DNA of 64,000 nucleotides from Chitinophagaceae bacterium UBA4407. GTDB taxonomy: Bacteria; Bacteroidota; Bacteroidia; Chitinophagales; Chitinophagaceae. Below are positions 48,790-57,754 of the stretch, in pieces; the first letter of the stretch is position 1, and every line of letters begins with the position of its first letter. The position numbers were made by a program, and so were the translations under genes. The DNA is taken from assembly GCA_002390845.1 (NCBI GenBank), contig DGQT01000002.1:1-64000 (forward strand), in the 5' to 3' direction. A model generated the notes under the pieces. That model ran no database searches, was not told where the DNA came from, and was given only the letters and a program-made list of their open reading frames with translations.

Positions 48790-51234
48790 ATGCTTACGAA
48801 TTATTTGAAAATGGCATTCCGAAATATCTTCAAAAAAAGAGGATATGCTTTGCTGAATATTGCGGGGCTTACCATTGGTATGAGTTGCTGCTTATTGATA
48901 TTCCATTACGTTTCTTATGAGAGAAGCTATGATAATTTTGAACCTGCATCTAAACAAATTGTGCGTGTAAGACTTGACAGTTACCAGAAAGGTGTGCTTG
49001 CATATAAATCGGCAACATCATATCCTGCTATTGGTCCGGCTATGAAAAAAGATTTTCCTGAAGTAGAAAATTTTTGCAGGCTTATTGATGATAACTTGTT
49101 GTTATCAAACGAAGCACAGGATAAAAAATTTTCAGAAAATAAAGGTTATTATGCTGATGCTGCTTCAGTTGATATGTTTGGACTTAATTTCATCAAAGGC
49201 AATCCACACAACGCTTTAAACGCACCCGATAAGATCATTCTTTCTGAATCTACTGCTAAAAAATATTTTGGTAATGAAGAGGCATTGGGCAAAACATTGG
49301 TAAACAGAAATGGTGATCATGTACAGCCATTTGAAGTAACAGGTATATACAAAGATTTTCCGGGCAACTCGCATTTGATCATGAATTACCTGGTTTCGTA
49401 TGCAACGCTTGGAAAAGAATTGCTTTCTGGCGGTGATAGTTCCAACCAAAGTGAAACGGCGTGGGGCTGGTACGATTTTTATGTTTATGTGCAATTAAAG
49501 CCAGGTATTGATTATCACCAACTGGAATCAAAACTCCCTGCATTCACAAATAAATATATCAATACCGAGGAATGGAGAAAAACAAATAATGTTCGCGATG
49601 AATTACATCTTATACCATTAAGCGATATACATCTTTACTCCAATTATAACCAGGAAGCAGAAGTAAACGGAAACGGTCAGGCAGTATCTTTTCTTTTCCT
49701 CATTGCAATTTTTATTATCTGCATTGCATGGATCAATTATATAAACCTTGCTACAGCAAGATCTGTTGAGCGTGCAAAGGAAGTTGGTGTGCGCAAAGTA
49801 CTAGGAGCTGTACGCAGTAATTTGATAAGGCAATTTTTAACGGAGAGTCTTGTGTTGAACTTTATTTCACTAATACTCTCACTTGTTATATTTTTTATAC
49901 TCCTTCATCCTTTTGACAGTTTTACTGGCAGAGATCATTATACAGGCTTTGCATTAACAGGAAATTACTGGTTTATATTTTTTGGATTGTTTGCCGTAGG
50001 TACCATATTATCCGGTTTATATCCCGCTTTTGTATTGTCCGGTTTCAAACCGGTTGTTGTTTTAAAAGGAGCATTTAAAAATACATCCAGCGGATTGCTG
50101 CTCCGCAAAAGTTTAATAGTTGTACAGTTTGTTATTTCAGTGGTATTAATTGCAGGAACTATTGTTGTTTACCAGCAGGTAAATTATATGCGTAACCAAA
50201 GCATCGGTGCAAACATTGATCAAACGCTGGTGTTGAAAGGCCCGCAAACATTGGCAGATTCATTGTATCAAAGCGTTTACCAGCCATTCAAATCTGCCGT
50301 GATGCAACAATCATCTGTAAAAAGTATCGCTTCATCAACGAGTGTAATGGGCGATGAGATCTACTGGACAAACGGTTCAAAGAGACCAGGTGCAGATCAA
50401 AGTGCTGTAACGCTTTATAACCTTGGTATTGATTATGATTTTATTCCTGCTTACAATATTAAAATGGTTGCAGGTCGAAATTTTTCACAGCAATTTGGTA
50501 CTGATAACAAAGCTGTAATATTAAATGCGAATGCGGCAAAATTGCTGGGCTTCAAAGATGCAGTAAGCGCTGTAAATCAAAAGCTATTAAGGGGCGGTTC
50601 TGATACGGTTAATATAATTGGTGTAACCGCCAACTTTCATCAATTGGGTTTGCAGAAAACGATTGACCCTATGATCATCGTACCAAGACCAAATGCCGGA
50701 AGGTTTTATTCTGTAAAGATTGAACCGGGAAAAACACAGCAAACAATTACCTCGCTGAGACAAATATGGAACAGGTATTTTCCGAAAGACCCTTTTGATT
50801 ATTTTTTCCTCGATGAATCATTCGGTAAGCAATACAATGCAGATATACTTTTTGGAAAAGTGTTTGGTGTATTCGCATTTCTTGCTATACTCATTGCATG
50901 TTTTGGATTGTTAGGTCTTTCTGCATATAATGTATTGCAACGCACAAAAGAAATCGGCATTAGAAAAGTATTGGGCGCTTCTGTGCAGAGCATACTCATA
51001 CTCTTGTCAAAAGATTTTTTAAAACTGGTTTTGCTTTCATTCTTCGTTGCTATACCTGTTGGCTGGTATGTAATGAATGAATGGTTACAGGATTATGCAT
51101 ACCGTGTAGATATTGGCTGGTGGGTTTTTGCATTTGCCGGTATCGTAGCGCTTGTCATTGCTATTGTTACCATAAGCATACAGGTATTAAAAGCTGTTGT
51201 TATGAACCCGGTAAAGAGTTTAAGAACCGAATAA
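48790..51234 (+). CDS. FtsX/MacB-type ABC permease 2
   Basis: An 814-residue paralogue of the preceding gene with the same layout: MLTNYLKMAFRNIFKKRGYALLNIAGLTIGM, periplasmic core 1, helices with RAKEVGVRKVLGAVRSN, core 2 (about 440-680), closing helices with RTKEIGIRKVLGASVQS, and end NPVKSLRTE. The periplasmic cores have diverged, so substrates may differ. No ATPase partner adjacent. It sits between elements 17 and 18. Confidence 0.85.
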   Translation: MLTNYLKMAFRNIFKKRGYALLNIAGLTIGMSCCLLIFHYVSYERSYDNFEPASKQIVRVRLDSYQKGVLAYKSATSYPAIGPAMKKDFPEVENFCRLIDDNLLLSNEAQDKKFSENKGYYADAASVDMFGLNFIKGNPHNALNAPDKIILSESTAKKYFGNEEALGKTLVNRNGDHVQPFEVTGIYKDFPGNSHLIMNYLVSYATLGKELLSGGDSSNQSETAWGWYDFYVYVQLKPGIDYHQLESKLPAFTNKYINTEEWRKTNNVRDELHLIPLSDIHLYSNYNQEAEVNGNGQAVSFLFLIAIFIICIAWINYINLATARSVERAKEVGVRKVLGAVRSNLIRQFLTESLVLNFISLILSLVIFFILLHPFDSFTGRDHYTGFALTGNYWFIFFGLFAVGTILSGLYPAFVLSGFKPVVVLKGAFKNTSSGLLLRKSLIVVQFVISVVLIAGTIVVYQQVNYMRNQSIGANIDQTLVLKGPQTLADSLYQSVYQPFKSAVMQQSSVKSIASSTSVMGDEIYWTNGSKRPGADQSAVTLYNLGIDYDFIPAYNIKMVAGRNFSQQFGTDNKAVILNANAAKLLGFKDAVSAVNQKLLRGGSDTVNIIGVTANFHQLGLQKTIDPMIIVPRPNAGRFYSVKIEPGKTQQTITSLRQIWNRYFPKDPFDYFFLDESFGKQYNADILFGKVFGVFAFLAILIACFGLLGLSAYNVLQRTKEIGIRKVLGASVQSILILLSKDFLKLVLLSFFVAIPVGWYVMNEWLQDYAYRVDIGWWVFAFAGIVALVIAIVTISIQVLKAVVMNPVKSLRTE

Positions 51235-51253
51235 GAATGATTTTGAATGAAAG

Positions 51254-51415
51254 TTTTTATTAGCCAACAGCAGAATATGAATTAGACTTTTGTTGTGTCA
51301 CTCACTTGTACGCTTTGTTCTTTGTGAAGCAAACCGAATCCGCAGCCTTGTGCTGAATGCAGTTAAGAATGTACAAGTGAGTGACACAACAACCGATGAC
51401 ATAAGAAACAAAAGT
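51254..51415. repeat. Element 18, both cores GTGTCAC type
   Basis: Outer TTTTTATTAGCC (51254-51265), core TTGTGTCACTCACTTGTACG (51293-51312); right core TGTACAAGTGAGTGACACAA (51370-51389). Left half nearly identical to element 17 from TTATTAGCCA to CGCTTTGTTC; loops differ. Confidence 0.8.
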
Positions 51416-51449
51416 CTGTAACAAAATAATTGCACAAATAAAATCCAAC

Positions 51450-53858
51450 ATGTTTAAGAATTACTTCATTATCGCCTGGCGTAATATTTTTCGCCATAGG
51501 TTCTATTCTTTAGTAAACATTATCGGGCTTTCTGCGGGTATTGCATTTGCTTTTTTAACCGGTGGTTATGTGTGGAACGAACTGCAGGTAAATGCGCATA
51601 TAGCTGATGCTGATAACCAGTACATCATTCAAAGCAAATGGAAAGATCCTAACCAGGGCTACCCGATTGCAACATTTGGCCCGCTTGCAAAAGCTTTGCA
51701 GCAGCAGTTTCCAGACCTTGTGAAGAATTATTACAGGTGGGATGGTGTTACATCTATTGTGTCGAAAGGCGATAAACATTTTAAGGAAGGGCTTCAAATT
51801 GGCGACAGTAGTTTTCTTTCCATGTATGGGTTTAAGCTGTTGTACGGCAATGCAAAAACAGCATTGAATAATCCTTTCTCTGTGGTGATTACAGAAGACC
51901 GGGCCAGGAAATTTTTCGGCAGAACAGATGTACTGGGGCAAACACTTAGTATTCAAAGTTTCTCCGGAACAAAACACGATTTTATTGTTACCGGCGTAAT
52001 GAAAACAGCTCCCGAAAATTCAATACTTCATCTCACTCCTGATAATGACAACCATGTTTATCTTGGAGAAAGTTCGATGAATTTTTTTGGCCGTAACATG
52101 GAAGCATGGGCCAATGTGTACATTGTAAATTTAATAGAATTGCAAAAAGGCGTTACACCAAAAGACCTGGAAAAACCAATTGCGCAACTGGTAAAACAAA
52201 ATGCATCGGCACAGGTTAGCAGCGATGTAACACCATATCTTACCACACTTAAAGATTATTATCTTGAAGCTAATAACGGGTTGGTAAAAAAAATGCTTTA
52301 CACTTTATCGTGCATTGCCATTTTTATTTTGTTGATGGCTGTGGTAAACTTTATAAATATCTCTGTAAGCCGCTCTGCTGCAAGAATGCGGGAAATTGGT
52401 GTCCGAAAAGTTTTGGGTAGTTTACGAAGGCAATTACTGCTGCAGTTTCTTACTGAATCTTTGGTGCTTGTATTTTTTGCAACTTTATTTTCTCTGTTGA
52501 TCTATGCGCTGACAAGAAATTATTTCAGTGGGATATTTGGCAAGGAAGTTCCATCACTTACAGCTTATCCTGTGTATTTTGTTATTATTCCTTTTGCAAT
52601 TACTTTAATCGTTGGGTTATTTGCAGGTATTTATCCTGCGTTTGTTTTGTCTTCTTTAAAAACTGTCGATTCATTAAAAGGGAAATTAAAAACAGCGAAA
52701 GAGAATATCTTTTTCAGAAAATCTTTGGTAGGTTTTCAGTTTTGTATGGCAACGGTTGTGTTTATCGGAGCAATTATTATTTCGCAGCAGGTGTCGCTTT
52801 TCTTTAGCAAAGATCTGGGCTACAATAAAGATTACATTATATCGGCAAGGGTGCCGCGTGACTGGAGTGCAGCCGGTGTACAGCATATTGAAACCATAAG
52901 GAATGAATTTGCAAAAACACCCGGCATCAGCAATGTTTCTGTTTCTTACGAAATACCCGATGGGGCAAATGCAGGCAGCTTCAGGATGTATAAGTACGGA
53001 CAAGATTCTACCGCCTCGATTGCAGTGCAGCAGCTTACTACAGACGAAAATTATGCTGCTACTTATCAAATTCCTATGGCTGCCGGTGTATTTTACAAAG
53101 GGCCACAGGATGCTGTTGACTCTTCAAAAATTGTTGTAAATGAAGCAACGGCAAAAGCTTTGGGTTTTGCAAATGCAAACGATGCACTGGGGCAAAAAGT
53201 AATGTCTGTTGGCGCACCCGTTGTGTTTACAATCGCTGGCGTAACAAAAGATTTTCATTTTGGTTCCATGCAAACCAACATTCCACCAATGGCTTTTTAT
53301 CATTTAAATATTGCAGTAATTTATCGGTTCCTGTCTTTCAAAATTCAACCCGGTAATGTTGCAAATTCTGTGGCAGCGTTACAAAAGAAATGGTCTTCAC
53401 TTTTTCCTGATGCTCCATTCGAATATACTTTTATGGATGATGATCTTAAAAGGATTTATCAGAGCGAACTTCAGTTAAAACAGGCATCTTACACAGCAAC
53501 TGTACTTGCATTCATAATTGTATTGCTGGGTGTTATTGGCTTAATATCGTTAAGCGTACAAAAGCGAACAAAAGAAATCGGCATACGCAAAGTGCTTGGT
53601 TCGTCGGTAAGCGGTATTATGACTTTATTCCTGAAAGAATTTTTACAAATTATTTTACTGGCGGGTGTAGTTGCTTGTCCTGTAGCATACTTCATAATGC
53701 AGGGTTGGTTGAATGACTATGCTTACAGGATTTCAATAACCGCACAGCCGTTTATTGTTGCTACAGTTGTACTCGCAATAATTACAGCCATTTTAATTTC
53801 TGCGCAAACTGCAAAGACTGCATTAGAAAATCCCGTAAAGAGTTTGAGGACGGAATGA
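51450..53858 (+). CDS. FtsX/MacB-type ABC permease 3
   Basis: An 802-residue third paralogue: MFKNYFIIAWRNIFRHRFYSLVNIIGLSAGI start, periplasmic core 1 to about 270, FtsX helices with ARMREIGVRKVLGSLRRQLL, second core (about 440-680), closing helices with RTKEIGIRKVLGSSVSG, end NPVKSLRTE. With the other two it forms a tandem family on one strand; each has an element before it, so each may have its own promoter. The ATPase must be elsewhere if these act as transporters. Confidence 0.85.
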   Translation: MFKNYFIIAWRNIFRHRFYSLVNIIGLSAGIAFAFLTGGYVWNELQVNAHIADADNQYIIQSKWKDPNQGYPIATFGPLAKALQQQFPDLVKNYYRWDGVTSIVSKGDKHFKEGLQIGDSSFLSMYGFKLLYGNAKTALNNPFSVVITEDRARKFFGRTDVLGQTLSIQSFSGTKHDFIVTGVMKTAPENSILHLTPDNDNHVYLGESSMNFFGRNMEAWANVYIVNLIELQKGVTPKDLEKPIAQLVKQNASAQVSSDVTPYLTTLKDYYLEANNGLVKKMLYTLSCIAIFILLMAVVNFINISVSRSAARMREIGVRKVLGSLRRQLLLQFLTESLVLVFFATLFSLLIYALTRNYFSGIFGKEVPSLTAYPVYFVIIPFAITLIVGLFAGIYPAFVLSSLKTVDSLKGKLKTAKENIFFRKSLVGFQFCMATVVFIGAIIISQQVSLFFSKDLGYNKDYIISARVPRDWSAAGVQHIETIRNEFAKTPGISNVSVSYEIPDGANAGSFRMYKYGQDSTASIAVQQLTTDENYAATYQIPMAAGVFYKGPQDAVDSSKIVVNEATAKALGFANANDALGQKVMSVGAPVVFTIAGVTKDFHFGSMQTNIPPMAFYHLNIAVIYRFLSFKIQPGNVANSVAALQKKWSSLFPDAPFEYTFMDDDLKRIYQSELQLKQASYTATVLAFIIVLLGVIGLISLSVQKRTKEIGIRKVLGSSVSGIMTLFLKEFLQIILLAGVVACPVAYFIMQGWLNDYAYRISITAQPFIVATVVLAIITAILISAQTAKTALENPVKSLRTE

Positions 53859-53969
53859 TGTCTGAACGGGAATTTTAAAGGATTATAAAGATTAAAAGGA
53901 TTTAAAAATATAACATCTTGTAAATCCTTGAAATCTCCCAAAATCTTCGTTCAGACAATTGCTAAATAA

Positions 53970-54034
53970 TGTTTCCGAACGCACAAGTGAGTGACACAAC
54001 AGAAGCCCAATACCAGTAATACAGCCAGGATATT
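53970..54034. repeat. Element 19, right half
   Basis: Core CGCACAAGTGAGTGACACAA (53980-53999), then AGAAGCCCAATACCAG and GCCAGGATATTAATT. No left core; its place is taken by an AT-rich iterated stretch (about 53875-53945: AAAGGATTATAAAGATTAAA, TTGTAAATCCTTGAAATC) that can form a weak hairpin. Confidence 0.65.
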
Positions 54035-54072
54035 AATTCATTATCTATTTTATAAAGCGGGAAACATATTAA

Positions 54073-55473
54073 TTATTTGCCGGGCACTTTATAACCTTTA
54101 GATGCATCGTCTATTACCAGCACCCAATCATTACCAGTGCCGGTGGTGGGCGAAGTAAACTCCATACTGTTCATTTTTTCGGCAACGGTTATTTGTTGCA
54201 CTTCAGCATTTTTTGGATTGAACCACCATGCAATAATTTTACCGGTAATGTTGGCGGTATTAACTGTAATTGTTTTTCCCACCGGTAAATAAATCATAAC
54301 ATAACTATTGTCTGCTGCATGAAAAGCCTCCATGTGTTCGCCTTTTTCTCCCTGACCCTGGGTAATGATTGAGTTGTCTGGAACCCGCTGCAGCATTGGT
54401 CTTGACGTGATCAGCTTTCGTAAATATCCTACCTGGAATGCACCGGGCCGATCCATTGCGTTTACCCAGCCACGATCAGGATAGTTGATCGTTTCTTCCC
54501 TTTCGCTCATGAATTGCCACACGGCATGATGTCCATAAGTAACACCGCAGGCACCCGCAAAAACGGAACGGTAGGTTTGTTTACGAACATCGTAATCGCG
54601 GTAGTAGCCATTGTCAGGATTCCATTTTGGCCAGGGGTTTACGGGATGATCTTCGTAGTTCGGTTCTCCATCTAAAGTTGGCTTTGCCGGCGTATAACTG
54701 CGATCGCGTTTTACAAGATCCCAGCACGCAACATCGTGCCCGCCGCCGTGGCCTGATTGAAACATATTCATATCGAGCCAGGCTTCGTTGTGTATCCATT
54801 GCGAAGTGGAATTTTCACCACCCCATGGATGATAGGTAATAAAGCATTGATGGTTGGTTGCTTCAATAATTCCCTTTGCCATTGCACGCCAAACGGGCCG
54901 CCAGTCATTACTGTCTTTTACAGCAGGCCTGTCGCCACCCAAAAGCCAAATGATGTTTGGTTCTTTCTTATAACGGTTGCCGATCCATTTGCCATAAGTG
55001 TAGGCATTAATGCTGTCGAAAACAACCGGGCCTTCGCCCCATAGTTTTGTTACTTTATCGCCCCATGTAGGTAGCAAGCCAATAAATAAATTGCGTTGCC
55101 TTGCCATGTGTATGGTACTGTCTATTACATTAAAATATTTATCATTGGGGTTTGCAGGATCAAGATCTTTTAGTGGTAAATCGCCGTAACGGTTGGGTTT
55201 ACGAAGGCCATCAAATTCGGCAAGTGCAACAGCCTGAATTACTGTAAAGCCTTTTGCAGCGCGGTTATCAAGGTATTGTTTTATTTCGCCAAGGTTAAGG
55301 CGATGGAATAATTCCCAACCTGTATCGCCCAGCCAGAAGAAAGGTTGTCCATCGGTAAACTGAAGATCGTGCCCATCTTTGGTAACCTGCAAACGGCCAT
55401 GTTTAAAAAGAGATTGGGCAAAAAGACTTATCGATAAAAAGAGACAGGCAATGAGGCAGGCAATCGAACGCAT
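54073..55473 (-). CDS. Secreted GH140-like glycosidase (DUF4038/apiosidase type)
   Basis: A 466-residue secreted enzyme with signal peptide (about 1-20, MRSIACLIACLFLSISLFAQ). The catalytic (beta/alpha)8 domain opens with FTDGQPFFWLGDTGWELFHRLN, the DUF4038 start. IIWLLGGDRP carries the expected acid/base region and PTLDGEPNYEDHPVN the nucleophile region (Glu in DGEPNYE). A C-terminal domain (about 375-460) covers the small beta sandwich with WWFNPKNAEVQQI. The best-known relatives are GH140 apiosidases acting on the pectin rhamnogalacturonan II side chain; the plant polysaccharide target is inferred from this. Consistent with kdgK-eda nearby. No SusC/D genes are present here. Confidence 0.8.
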   Translation of the reverse strand: MRSIACLIACLFLSISLFAQSLFKHGRLQVTKDGHDLQFTDGQPFFWLGDTGWELFHRLNLGEIKQYLDNRAAKGFTVIQAVALAEFDGLRKPNRYGDLPLKDLDPANPNDKYFNVIDSTIHMARQRNLFIGLLPTWGDKVTKLWGEGPVVFDSINAYTYGKWIGNRYKKEPNIIWLLGGDRPAVKDSNDWRPVWRAMAKGIIEATNHQCFITYHPWGGENSTSQWIHNEAWLDMNMFQSGHGGGHDVACWDLVKRDRSYTPAKPTLDGEPNYEDHPVNPWPKWNPDNGYYRDYDVRKQTYRSVFAGACGVTYGHHAVWQFMSEREETINYPDRGWVNAMDRPGAFQVGYLRKLITSRPMLQRVPDNSIITQGQGEKGEHMEAFHAADNSYVMIYLPVGKTITVNTANITGKIIAWWFNPKNAEVQQITVAEKMNSMEFTSPTTGTGNDWVLVIDDASKGYKVPGK

Positions 55474-55802
55474 TTGATTTTAGATTTATAAAGTAAGTTA
55501 AATGGTTTTGGTTAAAATTTCAATTCAGTTAAAATGTAATCATTTTCATTTTAAAATATTTACACGTAAACTTACTTATATAATAAGGAGACCGTTTAAA
55601 GTTATGTATTAAAAATCTTATAGATTTTTCGGATCAGGCCCAGAGTTTCAGCAGTTCATAAACTACATCAGTTAAATGGTGCATATAGCTTTCAGTTGCT
55701 GCCAGGCAGATTATGCTTTGGTATTTGCCTGGGGCTGCGCTGTTCTTCTTTGCGGTGATTTGCAATTGTATAATACGAGTACAGGAAAGCGTATTGATTT
55801 TA

Positions 55803-55960
55803 TAATACCGGCTATTGTTTTTCATGGTATCGTTCCTTGCGTCGCAATCACTTCATCATTGTATCTTTTGGCATCAATGTAATCGCGTTAACAGATTTCA
55901 TTAAAAGCTTAATAGATAATGCTAACGATGAACGTATCGCAACGCAATGAAGTTGAACCA
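55803..55960. repeat. Element 20, class II with both arms
   Basis: In the 55474-56236 gap. Outer TACCGGCTATTGTTTTTCAT (from 55806), core TTGCGTCGCAATCACTTCAT (from 55837); right arm GATGAACGTATCGCAACGCA (from 55927), then ATGAAGTTGAACC. Here the right heptamer reads GCAACGC, the one exception to the GCG/GTG rule. The part left of 55803 shows no feature. Confidence 0.65.
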
Positions 55961-56136
55961 GAGAACAAACAGGCGGTAACCAAAATATTTTATTGCTTAT
56001 TTCAAATCCTTATTTCACAAATTTTTTTGCTTTTTTACCTGTGGAGTTGTTTGTAACTGCGGCATATAAGATAATACTTGTTTTAGTACGGATGCCTTGT
56101 TGCGCTTATAGTGACGTGAAGTTGATGGGATTGTTG

Positions 56137-56211
56137 CCATGAAAGAGGAACTGTGAAACGAGCGTGGCAAGAGAAGCCTCAATAGTATTACTTATGCCGG
56201 GTTCAAAAAAA
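56137..56211. repeat. Element 21, class III right half
   Basis: Core CCATGAAAGAGGAACTGTGA then AACGAGCGTGGCAAG (56137-56171), GAAGCCTCAATAGTATTAC, outer ATGCCGGGTTCAAAAAAA (56194-56211). The core is the reverse complement of the element 9 core, inside the same kind of outer arm as class I. Confidence 0.65.
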
Positions 56212-56236
56212 GTCTTTTGCCTTTTATGGTTTTTTA

Positions 56237-57730
56237 TTAGCGCTTACCTATGTTGAATCTCTTTTTCAGGTTGTCGAAGATCTGCATTGCATCGGGTGTG
56301 AGTTTGAAAAAAAATACACCGCCTGCAATAATGCCTGAAAAGATGGTGCTGCGTAAAATAATGGCCAGCCAGCCGCTTTGGCCTTGCAGTAAAAAGTATG
56401 CTGCAAAATATGCGGCAAACCCGAGGATGATTGAATAAAAAGTTTTACTGCTAAAGGGCTGCATATTAAACTTGCGGCGTAAAAATTCGTAGCGTATAAA
56501 ATTGTAAACAGTAAGCGAAATAAGATCGCTGTATGCAGAACCGATGATGCCGTAAGATTTTACAAGCATATAACTTAATGGTATGCGCAGGGCAAGCATA
56601 ATTACGCCGCTGAAAAATTCGAACCTCCAGAAATTGGATGTGCCGATGATTTGTGCGTTTACGCCTGTGCCTGCATCTATAACGCGGATGAAACCGAAGA
56701 TAAGTATCAGGGGTATGCCTTCTTTGTACTTATCGAAGAGGTTTAATACGGTAAGCCCATCGGCAATATTCAGCCACATGTTGCCGAAAATAAAAACAGA
56801 GATCAGCAACATATTAATGCTTGAACGCTGGTAGATGCGCAGAATGTCGGCATAGTTTTTATCTTTCCAGTTGCGTGCTATAACACCTGTTGCAATAGAC
56901 TGTATGCTGCGTTGTGGTATTTGTATCAGGTTGCTCATATAAAGTGAGAGTGTATATACACCTGCATCGCCAATACCTTTTAAACTTGCAATAACAAAAG
57001 TGTCGATCGTTTGGCCAAGTGTTGTAATAATAATGCCACCGAAAATGAGCACCTGCATACCAAACATTTTCCTTTTGAATTTCTTTGTTACACGGCTTTT
57101 CTTAAACGTAAAATGTACCTGGCCCCGGCGCATGAAATAAGCCAGCAGTATAAGGGCTATGATAAGAAAGAGCATGGAGAAGAGGATCATGAAAGTATGG
57201 AACGAAATAATACCGCCCCAGTAGAGTAATATAAACACCAATGTAAACAAACGCAGCCCTGTTTCGCGCAGAAAATTTGAGACTACCGATTTGCGCAGCA
57301 CCCATGCATAACCTTCGAGCAATGAAAACAATAAAAGCCCGAATGCAAAAGGCAATACCCAAAAGTAGTAGTTGATGAAGATCTTTGATTTGCCTGAAAA
57401 TTTTTGTACAATCAATGGCTCCATAAAATATGCTGCAATGCATACGAGTATAAAGCCGATTCCGGAAATAATTAAAGAGCGGCCAAGCAGGTCGTTTTTT
57501 TTGTCTTCAAGATTGTCTTTGTAGTAGGGGTAAAATTTATAAAGTACAGGTATTGCACCCAGGCTGGCAAATATGTAAAAGTTAAGGCCAACATCGTAAA
57601 ACAATTTTGTTAATCCGTATTGATCTGTTGTAAAAAGGCTTACATAGAAATAAGTATTGATGGCACCTATGCCGGTACCCACATAAATGAGTAAACTTGA
57701 AATAATTGCCTGTTTGCGTATGCCTGCCAT
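56237..57730 (-). CDS. Polysaccharide flippase (Wzx-like)
   Basis: A 497-residue inner-membrane protein with about 14 helices, of the oligosaccharide flippase/MOP superfamily (PST type). The first helices begin MAGIRKQAIISSLLIYVGTGIGAINTYFY, the DxxY-rich loops are typical, and QIPQRSIQSIATGVIARNWKD is the repeat-half signature. It would turn lipid-linked sugar units to the outer leaflet. There are no glycosyltransferase neighbours, so the sugar is unknown. Convergent or unlinked neighbours; preceded on the same strand by the M1 peptidase. Confidence 0.85.
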   Translation of the reverse strand: MAGIRKQAIISSLLIYVGTGIGAINTYFYVSLFTTDQYGLTKLFYDVGLNFYIFASLGAIPVLYKFYPYYKDNLEDKKNDLLGRSLIISGIGFILVCIAAYFMEPLIVQKFSGKSKIFINYYFWVLPFAFGLLLFSLLEGYAWVLRKSVVSNFLRETGLRLFTLVFILLYWGGIISFHTFMILFSMLFLIIALILLAYFMRRGQVHFTFKKSRVTKKFKRKMFGMQVLIFGGIIITTLGQTIDTFVIASLKGIGDAGVYTLSLYMSNLIQIPQRSIQSIATGVIARNWKDKNYADILRIYQRSSINMLLISVFIFGNMWLNIADGLTVLNLFDKYKEGIPLILIFGFIRVIDAGTGVNAQIIGTSNFWRFEFFSGVIMLALRIPLSYMLVKSYGIIGSAYSDLISLTVYNFIRYEFLRRKFNMQPFSSKTFYSIILGFAAYFAAYFLLQGQSGWLAIILRSTIFSGIIAGGVFFFKLTPDAMQIFDNLKKRFNIGKR

Positions 57731-57754
57731 GGAGTAGTTGCGCTAAGCCGCAAA

